Virus record (IMG/VR): IMGVR_UViG_3300020172_000848
Location: 1-20,718 of that record
Reading direction: 5' to 3' (one strand)
DNA length: 20,718 nucleotides
DNA from: a virus
Positions 20,665-20,718 of the stretch are shown here, piece by piece (the stretch's first letter is position 1; the number at the start of each line of letters is the position of its first letter). Below the pieces are notes generated by a model. It was not told the DNA's origin, made no database searches, and worked only from the letters and a program-made list of their open reading frames with translations. The translations under genes and the position numbers were made by a program.

Positions 20665-20718
20665 TGATAACTAATATAGGTAAAAATCTTTTAGCCAAGT
20701 ATCTTGTAGGGCAGACCC
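20664..20718 (+). CDS. Start of a further tail protein (truncated by the window end)
   Basis: Only 18 codons are visible, from ATG 20664, which overlaps the previous stop (TAATG) and follows a GGAGG ribosome site at 20653-20657. The fragment begins MITNIGKNLLAKYLVGQTP. Tail proteins of many phages begin with a similar helix, in front of a beta-rich body, so a minor tail or fibre-base protein is likely. The rest lies outside the window. Confidence 0.6.
   Translation, partial: MITNIGKNLLAKYLVGQT

Noticed and set aside
1-20718. tRNA genes, CRISPR arrays, insertion sequences, integrase or attachment sites
   Set aside because: I looked on both strands and saw no cloverleaf-like sequence, no regularly spaced direct repeats, no transposase-like frame and no site-specific recombinase.

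Overview
The window is a contiguous piece of the late structural region of a tailed dsDNA phage with a long non-contractile tail (siphovirus type). Every recognisable gene is on the + strand, packed head to tail, and encodes virion parts. No host gene, tRNA, integrase, insertion sequence or CRISPR array is visible. Base composition is AT-rich, and coding ends are tightly coupled: six junctions are 1-nt stop/start overlaps. The tail assembly chaperone and tape-measure sequences resemble those of actinobacteriophages and uncultured freshwater or marine phages. An AT-rich actinobacterial host (for example a planktonic freshwater lineage) is therefore a reasonable but unproven guess.

Layout: (1) 1-268, the C-terminus of the major capsid protein, followed by a GC-rich terminator hairpin and an extended -10 promoter. 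(2) 359-3300, the neck module: a small structural protein with a Pro/Glu/Val/Ala-rich linker, then probable head-tail adaptor, stopper, HK97 gp10-like neck protein and tail terminator. (3) 3367-4023, the major tail (tube) protein, with its own promoter-like box and a textbook UUCG-tetraloop terminator. (4) 4090-5150, two paralogous tail assembly chaperone genes, one long (G+T-like) and one short (G-like). (5) 5171-15163, a 3330-residue tape-measure protein carrying an unexpected middle region. (6) 15153-20718, the tail tip: a Dit-like protein, a 1430-residue hub protein with sugar-binding-like domains, a 192-residue minor tail protein, and the start of another tail gene.

How they work together: the adaptor, stopper and neck proteins close the filled head and dock the tail. 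The tube protein polymerises around the tape measure, kept soluble by the chaperones, and is capped by the terminator. The tape measure sets tail length and is probably ejected into the host. The Dit, hub and minor proteins form the tip that meets the cell.

The most interesting points are these. Two chaperone genes may replace the usual programmed frameshift, the long one apparently read from a leaderless GTG start and the short one from a strong ribosome site. A possible kinase-like lobe sits in the middle of the tape measure. The tape measure also carries two copies of the VPAML(S/T)PGE motif, about 2550 residues apart. Finally, extended -10 promoters recur in the intergenic gaps. All assignments come from reading the sequence by eye; no database search was run.
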